This document shows positions 23,543 to 30,253 of a stretch of 33,926 nucleotides of DNA, one piece after another. Source of the DNA: a virus. The stretch is from positions 1 to 33,926 of IMG/VR virus record IMGVR_UViG_3300021598_000592. One strand, written 5' to 3'. Every line of letters starts with the position of its first letter. The stretch's first letter is position 1. The notes beneath the pieces were generated by a model, which saw only the letters and a program-made list of their open reading frames with translations, had not been told where the DNA came from and searched no databases. A program made the position numbers and the translations under genes.

Positions 23543-24726
23543 CTAAATTGACTGTTTATAACTCTGCCAACTGTTGCAGTCAGCTGTATATTGAAAGTCT
23601 TATTAATATTATCGTACTTGAACTCGTAATTATTGTCATCAATAGTTACAGGGAAATAACCGCCATTCATTTCCAAGTAAACCTGTGAACTTGCAACCAA
23701 CTGTTGCCCCCAATATGAATCCTGTTCAGATATCCAATCAGAAATTAAGTTCATCTTATTGGTGTGCTGTATATTAAAGTTTATATTGGTTTCAGAAATC
23801 CTATTGTATGAATCAGCTATCCTTTTGCTGCCATCAATTGTCTGCCATTGTGGTTTAGCGAATTGCTGTTTTTCAAAAGATGATATCCTTTTATTTGCAA
23901 GGGCAAACTTCATGGTGTCCCAACCACCCAAGCGATTGAGGAAGTGAAGGTTAATTGGCTGAAACTTTGGGTAACATTTGAGTCGAACAAATATTTTACG
24001 GCTTGAATGTCCACTTCGGTTAATGTAAAACTTGTAACCATAGGCTGTACTTCCAATAAGTGTACTTCCTGCCCATGTATTGATTGCATCTGTTCCAATG
24101 TTCAAAAGATTAAATTCGTTCAAAGTTATTGTTGCACTATGTGATGACAATGTGCTACCTGCTTCATTAACCACATCGCAATAAGCTGTATATGTTCCTG
24201 TATTTTTTCTAAAAAAGCTAACAAAAACTTTATCAGAATTTGATGCATTTATGTTTACATCCCTTTCTGTTAGAAAATCATCTTCATATTCAGCAAGTGG
24301 TGCAGCATAGTATGTGCTGAATGTTTGATTGCCTGAAGCATAATAGTCAGAGAATAACGGTCTGTAATAGTTTGCTGCTGTGTACGATCCTGAAGCCTGA
24401 TTTGTTGTTATGACTCCACTCACTTCCTCACCTGCCTGTATTGTATAACTAATCTTATATTTATCGCTTGAAGCCACAAGGATTGAATTCCCTGAAGGTT
24501 CAAAGTAATTCTGAATGTATGATCTTACTACAGGACCTGCATTGTAGAATCCATATCCTGAAGCATCAGGAAATACTTTAACTGTTGTTGTATTCTGACC
24601 TGTTACAATTACATCAACAACGAATTTAAAATTGGTTGTTCCTGAATTGTTTGAAGTCAGCTTAAACCACAGGTCTTCATGTGCCGGACTATATGCTGCC
24701 GGTGCTTCGCTTATTACTGCTGCCAT
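23539..24726 (-). CDS. Distal tail (Dit-like) structural protein
   Basis: A 395-residue beta-rich protein (MAAVISEAPAAYSPAHEDLW, then YGFYNAGPVVRSYIQNYFEP) with Ig-like segments in the middle and a C-terminal domain (WQTIDGSKRIADSYNR, WISEQDSYWGQQLV, YLEMNGGYFPVTID). The order distal protein, hub, tape measure in one direction is reversed relative to the usual tape measure then Dit then hub. The Dit assignment rests on neighbours and fold style only; it could be a different tail-tip component. Confidence 0.55.
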   Translation of the reverse strand: MAAVISEAPAAYSPAHEDLWFKLTSNNSGTTNFKFVVDVIVTGQNTTTVKVFPDASGYGFYNAGPVVRSYIQNYFEPSGNSILVASSDKYKISYTIQAGEEVSGVITTNQASGSYTAANYYRPLFSDYYASGNQTFSTYYAAPLAEYEDDFLTERDVNINASNSDKVFVSFFRKNTGTYTAYCDVVNEAGSTLSSHSATITLNEFNLLNIGTDAINTWAGSTLIGSTAYGYKFYINRSGHSSRKIFVRLKCYPKFQPINLHFLNRLGGWDTMKFALANKRISSFEKQQFAKPQWQTIDGSKRIADSYNRISETNINFNIQHTNKMNLISDWISEQDSYWGQQLVASSQVYLEMNGGYFPVTIDDNNYEFKYDNINKTFNIQLTATVGRVINSQFR

Positions 24727-25387
24727 TTATTGCTCTGATTTGTATTGTTATTTCTGTGTCAAGTGCATCGCCTATTGCTGTCCTGAAATCAGCATTGAAT
24801 ACTGACTTCATTGCCTTGTCAATATAATAGGTCGCTCTTAAACCATCCCTTTTTATTTTAGTCGAAATCGCATAGGCTAACCTACGTTTATTTTCGGCAT
24901 CGGTTAGCATTTTCTTTAATCTTGTTCTTTTCTTTTCAAGTGATGTTGTAGGTTGTTGAATTGATCTTATTGACTTCCTTGATTTATTTAACCAAGAAAA
25001 TATTGAGGCAGCCATTGCCCTGTTTGGTCTTGATTTTCTGAATGTATATGTACCTGAATTTGACCTTTTATTATCTATTCCCTTAACACCTTTATTTACA
25101 TAGTCATAATACTTTGCAGCCTTAGAATTGATCGGATAACCGAATTCGACAACATATCCTGTTTCAGTCTGCCTGACTATCGGTACAGATACATCGTAAA
25201 GTGCACCTGATGCAATAGCCTTTGACTTTGTTAAGTTTAGTTTAACTGACTTATTCCATTCCTGTGCATATTGAAACAAAAGCAATTCAATAGCCTTTCC
25301 CACAATCGGGTCTGTTTTGTATTCAGAACCAAGTGATTGAAGGTAGCCATTGAGGAACTGCATTCTTTGTGCCTTGCTGATGCTCAT
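24689..25387 (-). CDS. HK97 gp10-like neck/tail completion protein
   Basis: A 232-residue basic protein. The central block YYDYVNKGVKGID with GTYTFRKSRPN and LAYAISTKIKRDGLRATYYI is the pattern of HK97 gp10-like proteins (RG/GVKG and a final I-x-x-x-G-x-x-A helix). Family members join head and tail. The gene stands upstream of the distal tail gene, which it overlaps by 38 bp. The call is by pattern; sequence identity to known members cannot be judged here. Confidence 0.6.
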   Translation of the reverse strand: MSISKAQRMQFLNGYLQSLGSEYKTDPIVGKAIELLLFQYAQEWNKSVKLNLTKSKAIASGALYDVSVPIVRQTETGYVVEFGYPINSKAAKYYDYVNKGVKGIDNKRSNSGTYTFRKSRPNRAMAASIFSWLNKSRKSIRSIQQPTTSLEKKRTRLKKMLTDAENKRRLAYAISTKIKRDGLRATYYIDKAMKSVFNADFRTAIGDALDTEITIQIRAINGSSNKRSTGSI

Positions 25388-25424
25388 ACTTATAAATGTC
25401 TAAAAATAAGGATAATAACTAACA

Positions 25425-25450
25425 AAAAACCCCACCTAAAAAGGCAGGGT
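25425..25450 (-). terminator. Intrinsic terminator upstream of the tail genes
   Basis: On the minus strand ACCCTGCC and GGTGGGGT (25450-25443 and 25436-25429, two G-U pairs) form an 8-bp stem with a T-rich loop, followed by a T run. It is almost identical to the hairpin at 17290-17317. It separates the chaperone/71-residue genes from the tail module. Confidence 0.75.
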
Positions 25451-25473
25451 AAACAACCGCTATATGAAAAAAA

Positions 25474-25689
25474 CTATTTGTATGTATCGTTAAAATATTG
25501 ATTTCCTGTCACAATTCTTTCTTTATCTTGATAATACTTATTTCCATGTGCATTAATGATCTGTTGCTTTTCAATGTTTTTAGCCTGTTCAAATTTCTCT
25601 TTTATTTTCCACAAACTGCTGTCAAGTTTTTTATTAAAATAAACATTTAGCCTTTGTTCTAACCATTCAACAGCTGTTTGTTTTTTCAT
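25474..25689 (-). CDS. Small conserved Bacteroidota-type protein
   Basis: A 71-residue protein with the pattern KKQTAVEWLEQRLN at the start, FEQAKNIEKQQIINAH in the middle and YFNDTYK at the end. I associate this pattern with a widespread small protein of Bacteroidota phages and prophages whose function is unknown; it is helical and charged. It overlaps the chaperone frame by 4 bp and is followed by a terminator. Confidence 0.7.
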   Translation of the reverse strand: MKKQTAVEWLEQRLNVYFNKKLDSSLWKIKEKFEQAKNIEKQQIINAHGNKYYQDKERIVTGNQYFNDTYK

Positions 25690-25916
25690 TGCAAAGTGCG
25701 TTTAAAATCTCTTTCTGCTTTCATGTATGCAAGTGCGTTAAGATATTCGATTGCCCTCATTTCCCATGCAACTTCAGCTGTAATATTATGGAGTTTGGCA
25801 ATTTCATATATGGTATAGTGCCATCCATATATTTCAAGAAATCTTGAACCGCCTCTGTCTGATCCGAAGGGGTTTTCATCTGATTCAGGCTCTGAATCAA
25901 AAAGTCCTCCGAACAT
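25686..25916 (-). CDS. Second tail assembly chaperone frame (T-like)
   Basis: The frame is open upstream of its own ATG at 25916 back through the U-run at 25950-25941. It encodes an acidic linker (FDSEPESDENPFGSD) and a helical domain (GWHYTIYEIAKLHNI, then TAEVAWEMRAIEYLNALAY), 76 residues if started at 25916. If reached by a -1 shift at U UUU UUA, the upstream protein's first 158 residues would be joined to 84 residues of this frame (242 in total), as in lambda G/GT-type tail chaperones. It overlaps the upstream gene by 160 bp. The alternative is independent initiation at 25916. Confidence 0.65.
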   Translation of the reverse strand: MFGGLFDSEPESDENPFGSDRGGSRFLEIYGWHYTIYEIAKLHNITAEVAWEMRAIEYLNALAYMKAERDFKRTLQ

Positions 25917-26413
25917 TTTATCAAGTTCAGAAATACACTTAAAAAAAAAATTGCGGAATGATAAACATCGACAAACTTTGCCTCCAACATATCCTGTGCG
26001 TATTCTTCGTGTTTACTCGCATCGTATTTGTCAAGCCTCCAACCGAAGATTGTTTTCTTCATTGGCATAACCATAGTCGCTGCTAACTTGTGAATGTTTG
26101 TCACAAGATCAGCACCATAAACTTTGCTTTCAATATACCTCGCAGCAGGTATGTTCCTGACATCGTAAATGCACTTGTATCGTTTTCCGTTTACATCAAT
26201 GTACTTTACAGGCTTACCTTCGATATCGTTTGCAAGAAAGTTAAGATTTTCCTTTGCCTTGTTGAAATCAGCAATTGACATTGATAGCACTTCGTTCTCT
26301 GTCTTTGAAGTTACAATGCTGATCAGCTTAACTGTTTTGTCAATGTCATCTTCTATTTTAAGGGCATTAACAAGCTGCTGATATTGAAATAAGTTTAAGT
26401 CCTGCCAATTCAT
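25757..26413 (-). CDS. Tail assembly chaperone (G-like)
   Basis: A 218-residue protein: MNWQDLNLFQYQQLVNALKI, then IADFNKAKENLNFLA, IPAARYIESKVYGAD and a hydrophobic region VYHSAIFFLSVFLNLI. The length, helical N-terminus and position between terminase and tape measure resemble the first component of a tail chaperone pair that binds the tape measure protein and keeps it soluble during tail assembly. The zero-frame C-terminus after the U-run is 60 residues. Its ATG overlaps the stop of the small membrane gene (TAATG). Confidence 0.65.
   Translation of the reverse strand: MNWQDLNLFQYQQLVNALKIEDDIDKTVKLISIVTSKTENEVLSMSIADFNKAKENLNFLANDIEGKPVKYIDVNGKRYKCIYDVRNIPAARYIESKVYGADLVTNIHKLAATMVMPMKKTIFGWRLDKYDASKHEEYAQDMLEAKFVDVYHSAIFFLSVFLNLIKCSEDFLIQSLNQMKTPSDQTEAVQDFLKYMDGTIPYMKLPNSIILQLKLHGK
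25940..25950 (-). promoter_or_regulatory. Candidate -1 ribosomal frameshift site
   Basis: On the minus strand a run of ten T (25950-25941) is followed by A. In the frame of the 26413 gene the codons read ATT TTT TTT TTA, which places the heptamer U UUU UUA at 25946-25940 in phase for a tandem -1 slip. The downstream frame in -1 is the 25686-25916 gene. A perfect 8-bp hairpin (TGATTCAG/CTGAATCA, 25899-25881) lies 40 nt downstream, farther than usual for stimulating structures. Homopolymer sequencing error is an alternative. Confidence 0.55.
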
Positions 26414-26619
26414 TAATAGTGTATTTTATCGTACCATTCTGTAAACATAAAATATAAAGCTACAAGTACAATCGGAAAGCATATGATGACTGCTGATCCG
26501 AACCATAATATACTAACTATGTATTTCAGTATTGTCTGAAAGATTGATTGTGATTCGCTTTCCCATAGCTGAAAAAATCTTCTCAACAACGGATAGTCTT
26601 GGTGGATTGCCATTTTCAA
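26413..26619 (-). CDS. Small single-pass membrane protein candidate
   Basis: The frame encodes one clear membrane helix (YIVSILWFGSAVIICFPIVL) and ends EWYDKIHY; its stop overlaps the chaperone ATG as TAATG, which supports expression. The only ATG codons before the helix lie inside the XRE gene (26619 or 26613), so the N-terminal part overlaps that gene by about 107 bp in another frame. A non-ATG start nearer the helix is possible. Function unknown. Confidence 0.4.
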   Translation of the reverse strand: MKMAIHQDYPLLRRFFQLWESESQSIFQTILKYIVSILWFGSAVIICFPIVLVALYFMFTEWYDKIHY

Positions 26620-26719
26620 TTCGGTTTATTGAAACAAAGCTGATTCCTGATTTTGCAGCTAATTGTTTCTGCGTTAATGATTGTTCTTGTCTTGTTTTCT
26701 TTAATAGTTCACCGATCAT
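26513..26719 (-). CDS. XRE-family helix-turn-helix regulator
   Basis: A 68-residue protein with the XRE HTH: LLKKTRQEQSLTQKQLAAKS, then GISFVSINRIENG, and a short C-terminal extension (VEKIFSAMGKRITINL) like that of HigA/HipB-type regulators. It likely binds an operator near the promoter at 26917-26924 and controls its own mini-operon, or is a lone antitoxin-type protein; I find no convincing toxin next to it. Its ATG overlaps the 61-residue gene's stop (ATGA). Confidence 0.85.
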   Translation of the reverse strand: MIGELLKKTRQEQSLTQKQLAAKSGISFVSINRIENGNPPRLSVVEKIFSAMGKRITINLSDNTEIHS

Positions 26720-26901
26720 ATTTCTGTTTGTTTAATTACATCTTTTGTCTTCAATGACTTATTGTTCTGCACAAATTCATAAAACTCATTCGCCTTTTCC
26801 TCTCTGCTTGTCATTGAACCTACAATATACTTTCCATCAATTTCAAGGTAATAACTAACCTCTCCTAAAAAGCTTACCTCTTTGATTAATTCGATTTTCA
26901 T
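26716..26901 (-). CDS. Hypothetical small protein upstream of the XRE regulator
   Basis: A 61-residue protein: MKIELIKEVSFLGEVSYYLE, then GKYIVGSMTSREEKANEFYE and KDVIKQTEI. Short strand-rich N-terminus and helical end; no family recognised. It is the first gene of a mini-operon with promoter TATATTTG at 26924-26917 and the CCACTTATT leader, and is coupled by ATGA to the XRE gene. A toxin role cannot be excluded but has no support in the residues. Confidence 0.6.
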   Translation of the reverse strand: MKIELIKEVSFLGEVSYYLEIDGKYIVGSMTSREEKANEFYEFVQNNKSLKTKDVIKQTEI

Positions 26902-26916
26902 AATAAGTGGTTTTTA

Positions 26917-26924
26917 CAAATATA
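26917..26924 (-). promoter_or_regulatory. Promoter candidate of the XRE mini-operon
   Basis: TATATTTG on the minus strand, 15 nt before the ATG at 26901, matches the Bacteroidota -7 element; the -33 region holds T-rich sequence (TTTT) rather than a clear TTTG. The leader then reads AACCACTTATT-ATG, as at 5549 and 27576. Confidence 0.55.
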
Positions 26925-26934
26925 AACAAATGTT

Positions 26935-27291
26935 TTAATTATTTAAAAACTTTTTTAAACCATCAGCACTCTTTGTGATTGCCTCTGCTCTTTCATACAG
27001 GCTCTTGATTTGGTCCTCAATTTCTCTTTTATCATAACTGCAATAGTACCCATTTGAAGTTGCTATTACAGGCAGGATTCCTTCACTCCTAATAAAGTTT
27101 GTAATCTTTCTCAGCCTTGCTCCTGTCATCTTGCATCCGAAATTATACTTCTCGTTTAACTTCTCACAGATCACATCAGATTTAACAGGGTTATCTTTTG
27201 TTTTTGTTGATAGTCCCTGAATGACTAATTGAACAAAATTCTTTTCATCATCCGTAAGAGGGCAGGTTTCTTTTTCGAAATTTGTAATCAT
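26935..27291 (-). CDS. Winged-helix DNA-binding protein
   Basis: A 118-residue protein. The pattern CPLTDDEKNFVQLVIQ, then SDVICEKLNEKYNFGCKMTG, ARLRKITNFIRSEGILPVIA and NGYYCSYDKREI corresponds to helix, helix-turn-helix and wing, ending in a helix rich in Arg/Glu (IKSLYERAEAIT). It is probably a transcription or replication regulator of a class common in Bacteroidota phages. It is coupled by ATGA to the 28-residue membrane peptide upstream, and its 3' end runs close to the promoter of the XRE unit. Confidence 0.7.
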   Translation of the reverse strand: MITNFEKETCPLTDDEKNFVQLVIQGLSTKTKDNPVKSDVICEKLNEKYNFGCKMTGARLRKITNFIRSEGILPVIATSNGYYCSYDKREIEDQIKSLYERAEAITKSADGLKKFLNN

Positions 27292-27374
27292 AAACAGTAG
27301 TTATCTTGAAGTAAACCAATAATGATTGCACCGATCAATAAAGCTAAAATTAAATTTAAGTTTTCCTTTTTCAT
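27288..27374 (-). CDS. 28-residue membrane micropeptide
   Basis: MKKENLNLILALLIGAIIIG followed by LLQDNYCL. It has two basic residues, then one hydrophobic helix of about 17-18 residues: a membrane peptide. Support for expression: the leader AACCCACTATT before its ATG matches the motif at three other starts, it lies 10 nt after the preceding stop, and its TGA overlaps the next gene's ATG (ATGA). Function unknown; a small regulator of membrane function or a superinfection factor are possibilities. Confidence 0.65.
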   Translation of the reverse strand: MKKENLNLILALLIGAIIIGLLQDNYCL

Positions 27375-27384
27375 AATAGTGGGT

Positions 27385-27576
27385 TTATTTTTTTATTAAT
27401 TTCAAATTGAGTTCCTGTGCAACATAATTAATGTGCTTTTGTGTAGTTTGAGACCAATAACCTAATTGAATAAGATAGTCGCCATCTATTTTTGCTACCA
27501 ATGTTTCGTAGCTTTTTACATACTGAAATCCATCAGTTCCTAAAACGATTGAAAGGTTTTGTTTGTACTTTGTCAT
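27385..27576 (-). CDS. Small conserved phage protein (SYETxVA...TTxKHINY type)
   Basis: A 63-residue protein with the pattern YVKSYETLVAKIDGDYLIQL, then GYWSQTTQKHINYVAQELNL. I associate this SYET...TTxKHINYVA pattern with a small domain found in many phages and plasmids, with no known function. It is the first gene of a mini-operon with promoter TATATTTG at 27604-27597. No helix-turn-helix is evident. Confidence 0.7.
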   Translation of the reverse strand: MTKYKQNLSIVLGTDGFQYVKSYETLVAKIDGDYLIQLGYWSQTTQKHINYVAQELNLKLIKK

Positions 27577-27596
27577 AATAAGTGGTTTTGTTTATA

Positions 27597-27604
27597 CAAA
27601 TATA
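27597..27604 (-). promoter_or_regulatory. Promoter candidate of the 27576 mini-operon
   Basis: TATATTTG on the minus strand, 20 nt before the ATG at 27576. TTTG motifs occur 15 and 22 nt upstream, near but not at the usual 19-21 spacing. The leader reads AACCACTTATT-ATG. The promoter lies in the 69-bp gap after the large terminase gene. Confidence 0.55.
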
Positions 27605-27645
27605 AATCTTATTTTAATACAAAATACAAAAAGCTAAACTTTTTT

Positions 27646-28803
27646 TTAAAGAAAACTGTATTTGCCTGTTCCTGCTTTGAAATTCATATTATGCCATGCA
27701 AGTGCAAGAGCCATAACGCAGTCATCATGAAAACCTGAAGGTGCTGAATATTTAACCCCTGATGCTGAATATTGATACTCAAATGTTTCTAACTCATTGA
27801 CTATCAAACCATTAGGAAAGCCAATCTTGCCTGTATGAATAGCTGTTTGAAGCCCTGTCATGAGCTGCTGCTTTGAAGTTTGGGTAAACTTGAAAGATTG
27901 AATATTCATTCCTGCTCTTTGCAGGTCTTCGAATATAGGATCACCAACCCCTGTAGAATCAATTAAAATAGGCTTTTTAGGCAGTTTCTGTATCTCAGCT
28001 TTGGTACTACCCCAATCCTTTTGAAATCGGCTAAAAAAGGCTGTATTCCCCTCAGAATCCAATCCTATTATAACTGTATAGTCATATGACTTTGCAAGGT
28101 CTATTCCGAATACTACAGGCTCTCTGTTGCTTATTGGCTTGATACAGTTCCTGATGAAGTCATTACCGAATGGATTGGCTGCGTTCTCCATTGGGTTAGC
28201 CATGTACTCTTGCTCAAATACAGCCACAGGCAATTGGCTTCTCGCATCATCAATCTCTGCCCTGTCTATGTATGGGTTATCGTAGGTGCTATATTTAAAA
28301 GATGCCCAATCTGTTTCACCTGCTGCCCCCTTCATGTAAAGACTAAAAAAGTAATTCTGCCCTCTGGGAGTTGAAAGAAACATTGCCCAACCTTTGTAGT
28401 CAGTTAGTGTTGGTCTTATTGAATTGAGCCATCCGTTTTCTAAATCTGAAATAAAAGCTGCCTCATCTATTATAACACCATGAAACTTTCGACCTCGTAA
28501 ACCATCTAACCTTTCACCTGTAAAGAACTCAACTGATCCACCGTTCGGGAAGTCAATCTTTAAATCTGATTGGTTTTTGGGGTAAGGCAATGCATTCCCT
28601 AACTTATTAAAAAATACTTTTGCAAGTTTATATGTAGGGGTTATGTATGCAAGATTCTGACCGAAACAGGCAGTCTTTACAATCTTAATAAGGCATAGTT
28701 CACTCTTACCGAATCTTCGACCGCACATAAGCACATTAAACCTTGCTTGACTTTCAAGAATTGGTTTTTGATTAATATGTGCAGCGGAAAACTCAATTCT
28801 CAT
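27646..28803 (-). CDS. terL: Terminase large subunit
   Basis: A 385-residue packaging ATPase/nuclease. Walker A-like CGRRFGKS at 27-34, Walker B VIIDEAA at 110-116 and coupling motif LSTPRG at 143-148 form the ATPase domain. The RNase H-like nuclease carries Asp235 in FGIDLAKSYDY, Asp282 in ILIDSTGVGD and Asp360/361 in GFHDDC. It translocates DNA into the prohead and makes the packaging cuts. It overlaps the small subunit gene by 4 bp (ATGA). The length is somewhat short for the family but all motifs are present. Confidence 0.95.
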   Translation of the reverse strand: MRIEFSAAHINQKPILESQARFNVLMCGRRFGKSELCLIKIVKTACFGQNLAYITPTYKLAKVFFNKLGNALPYPKNQSDLKIDFPNGGSVEFFTGERLDGLRGRKFHGVIIDEAAFISDLENGWLNSIRPTLTDYKGWAMFLSTPRGQNYFFSLYMKGAAGETDWASFKYSTYDNPYIDRAEIDDARSQLPVAVFEQEYMANPMENAANPFGNDFIRNCIKPISNREPVVFGIDLAKSYDYTVIIGLDSEGNTAFFSRFQKDWGSTKAEIQKLPKKPILIDSTGVGDPIFEDLQRAGMNIQSFKFTQTSKQQLMTGLQTAIHTGKIGFPNGLIVNELETFEYQYSASGVKYSAPSGFHDDCVMALALAWHNMNFKAGTGKYSFL

Positions 28804-29180
28804 AATATTGATTTGCCTTCAACAAATACTATCTCCACCTTATTATCTGTGTTGATGTCCATTTGTTCTTTCGGCTTACCATATACCCTTGTCAGTAATG
28901 TTTCAAGTGAATACAAACTTCCCTTTTCTAAACTCTTTCTCATTGCGTGTGCAACTGTTTTTTCAAGTACTGTTGCCTGTGGATTATCCCATACAGCTTT
29001 CAATTCCTCAATAGTCATTGACATCATTGCCTGAATGCTGTCGTTTATTTCGGATAGTTTATATCCTTGCTCTTTTAAAAGGCTGACATATTTTCTCGGT
29101 CTTCCTTTCGGATTACCTGACTCACCTTTTTCCCAATTATTTATAACACCACCATGTTCTTGTTCGATTTTCTTTGCCAT
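28800..29180 (-). CDS. terS: Terminase small subunit (DUF5681-like N-terminus)
   Basis: A 126-residue protein. The N-terminal signature KGESGNPKGRPRKY marks DUF5681-type DNA-binding terminase-associated proteins. The central helical part (LLKEQGYKLSEINDSIQAMM) and AVAHAMRKSLEKG-like helices (here EKTVAHAMRKSLEKG) precede VYGKPKEQMDI, which is typical of TerS C-termini. It recognises phage DNA and loads the large subunit encoded just downstream. Confidence 0.8.
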   Translation of the reverse strand: MAKKIEQEHGGVINNWEKGESGNPKGRPRKYVSLLKEQGYKLSEINDSIQAMMSMTIEELKAVWDNPQATVLEKTVAHAMRKSLEKGSLYSLETLLTRVYGKPKEQMDINTDNKVEIVFVEGKSIL

Positions 29181-29182
29181 TG

Positions 29183-30253
29183 TTATGCCATTGTTTTTAA
29201 TTCAAATGATGCTGTTATTCTATCATGACTACCTGTGCTTGTTAAAACACCAGTTTGTGGAGTTTTTCTTCCAATTCTTGTACATGACCATTTATTATCT
29301 TTTTTCAATCCATATATTAAACTTGGAGAAGAAGTAAGTATATTAAATCTATATTTATTTTTTTTATAATATTCGCCTATCATATTCAAAAATTTTAAAC
29401 CAAATCCAGCACCTTGATAATCAGGCAATACAACTAATCTATGCACTTTCTTCATATTCGTAACTTTTGGATGTGGTAAATGTAAAACAGACAGGAAACC
29501 TGCTATATTATCGTTTATTGTAGCAATATAAACATTTGCAGCATTGTTATGTGTATGACTCAAATAATGATGCTTTGCAAACATTTTCCATATTGTTTTA
29601 TCGTTTGTACTGAATATCTCGAATTTGATGTCTGGTCTATTTTTTTTTTGCCCTTCGCATTTACGAAAGGTCATTGTATCTGTGTCAAATACCCAATCAG
29701 GTAACAACCAATCTTCAACATCGAAATGACAAGTTACAGCTATAAACTTTTTGTTAGTTTTTCTGATTGCCTTTTGCATTGCAAATGATCCTATTTGTGC
29801 AACATTTCTATCAACAACACTTGTAAATTCATCAAATACAAATAACTCTTTATCAGATAATATTGCATTTGCTAAATCAACTCTCATCTTTTGCCCATTA
29901 CTCAAAACTGAATAAGGTTTTAACCAACTTGGTGGGCTGCTAAATCCTACAGAATTGAATGCTGATGTTATTTGCTCGACTGAACAACTTTCAGGCATAT
30001 CATCCAATACTGTTTCTTTGTTATATTCAAAATTTGTTATATATGATTCTGGGAATAATTGTTTTGCAATTGTTGTTTTACCTGTCCCACTTTTACCTAC
30101 TATTAATCCAATTTGCCAATTATCATCAATGTCAATACTTCCTTTGAATTGTTCAATTATATGTTCACTCTGTAAATCGAATTTACCGATTACAGATGCA
30201 ACCCTAAATGTTTTTTTAGGCTTTGTTTCTTTTATAATGTCAAAAGTCGGCAT
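29183..30253 (-). CDS. ABC-ATPase/GNAT acetyltransferase fusion protein
   Basis: A 356-residue fusion. N-terminal ABC ATPase: Walker A GKSGTGKT (53-60), signature LSNGQK (117-122), Walker B LFVFDEFTS (137-145) and switch His176 in TCHF, all intact, but no membrane segments, so it is not a transporter. C-terminal GNAT domain (about 207-356): HHYLSHTHNN, IAGFLSVLHLP and the acyl-CoA-binding motif RLVVLPDYQGAGFGLKFLN (272-290). The GNAT part has a layout like Mom-type DNA-modifying enzymes (phage Mu Mom is a GNAT-fold adenine modifier); that link is inference. It follows the ParB-like gene (22 bp overlap) and precedes the terminase. Confidence 0.9.
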   Translation of the reverse strand: MPTFDIIKETKPKKTFRVASVIGKFDLQSEHIIEQFKGSIDIDDNWQIGLIVGKSGTGKTTIAKQLFPESYITNFEYNKETVLDDMPESCSVEQITSAFNSVGFSSPPSWLKPYSVLSNGQKMRVDLANAILSDKELFVFDEFTSVVDRNVAQIGSFAMQKAIRKTNKKFIAVTCHFDVEDWLLPDWVFDTDTMTFRKCEGQKKNRPDIKFEIFSTNDKTIWKMFAKHHYLSHTHNNAANVYIATINDNIAGFLSVLHLPHPKVTNMKKVHRLVVLPDYQGAGFGLKFLNMIGEYYKKNKYRFNILTSSPSLIYGLKKDNKWSCTRIGRKTPQTGVLTSTGSHDRITASFELKTMA

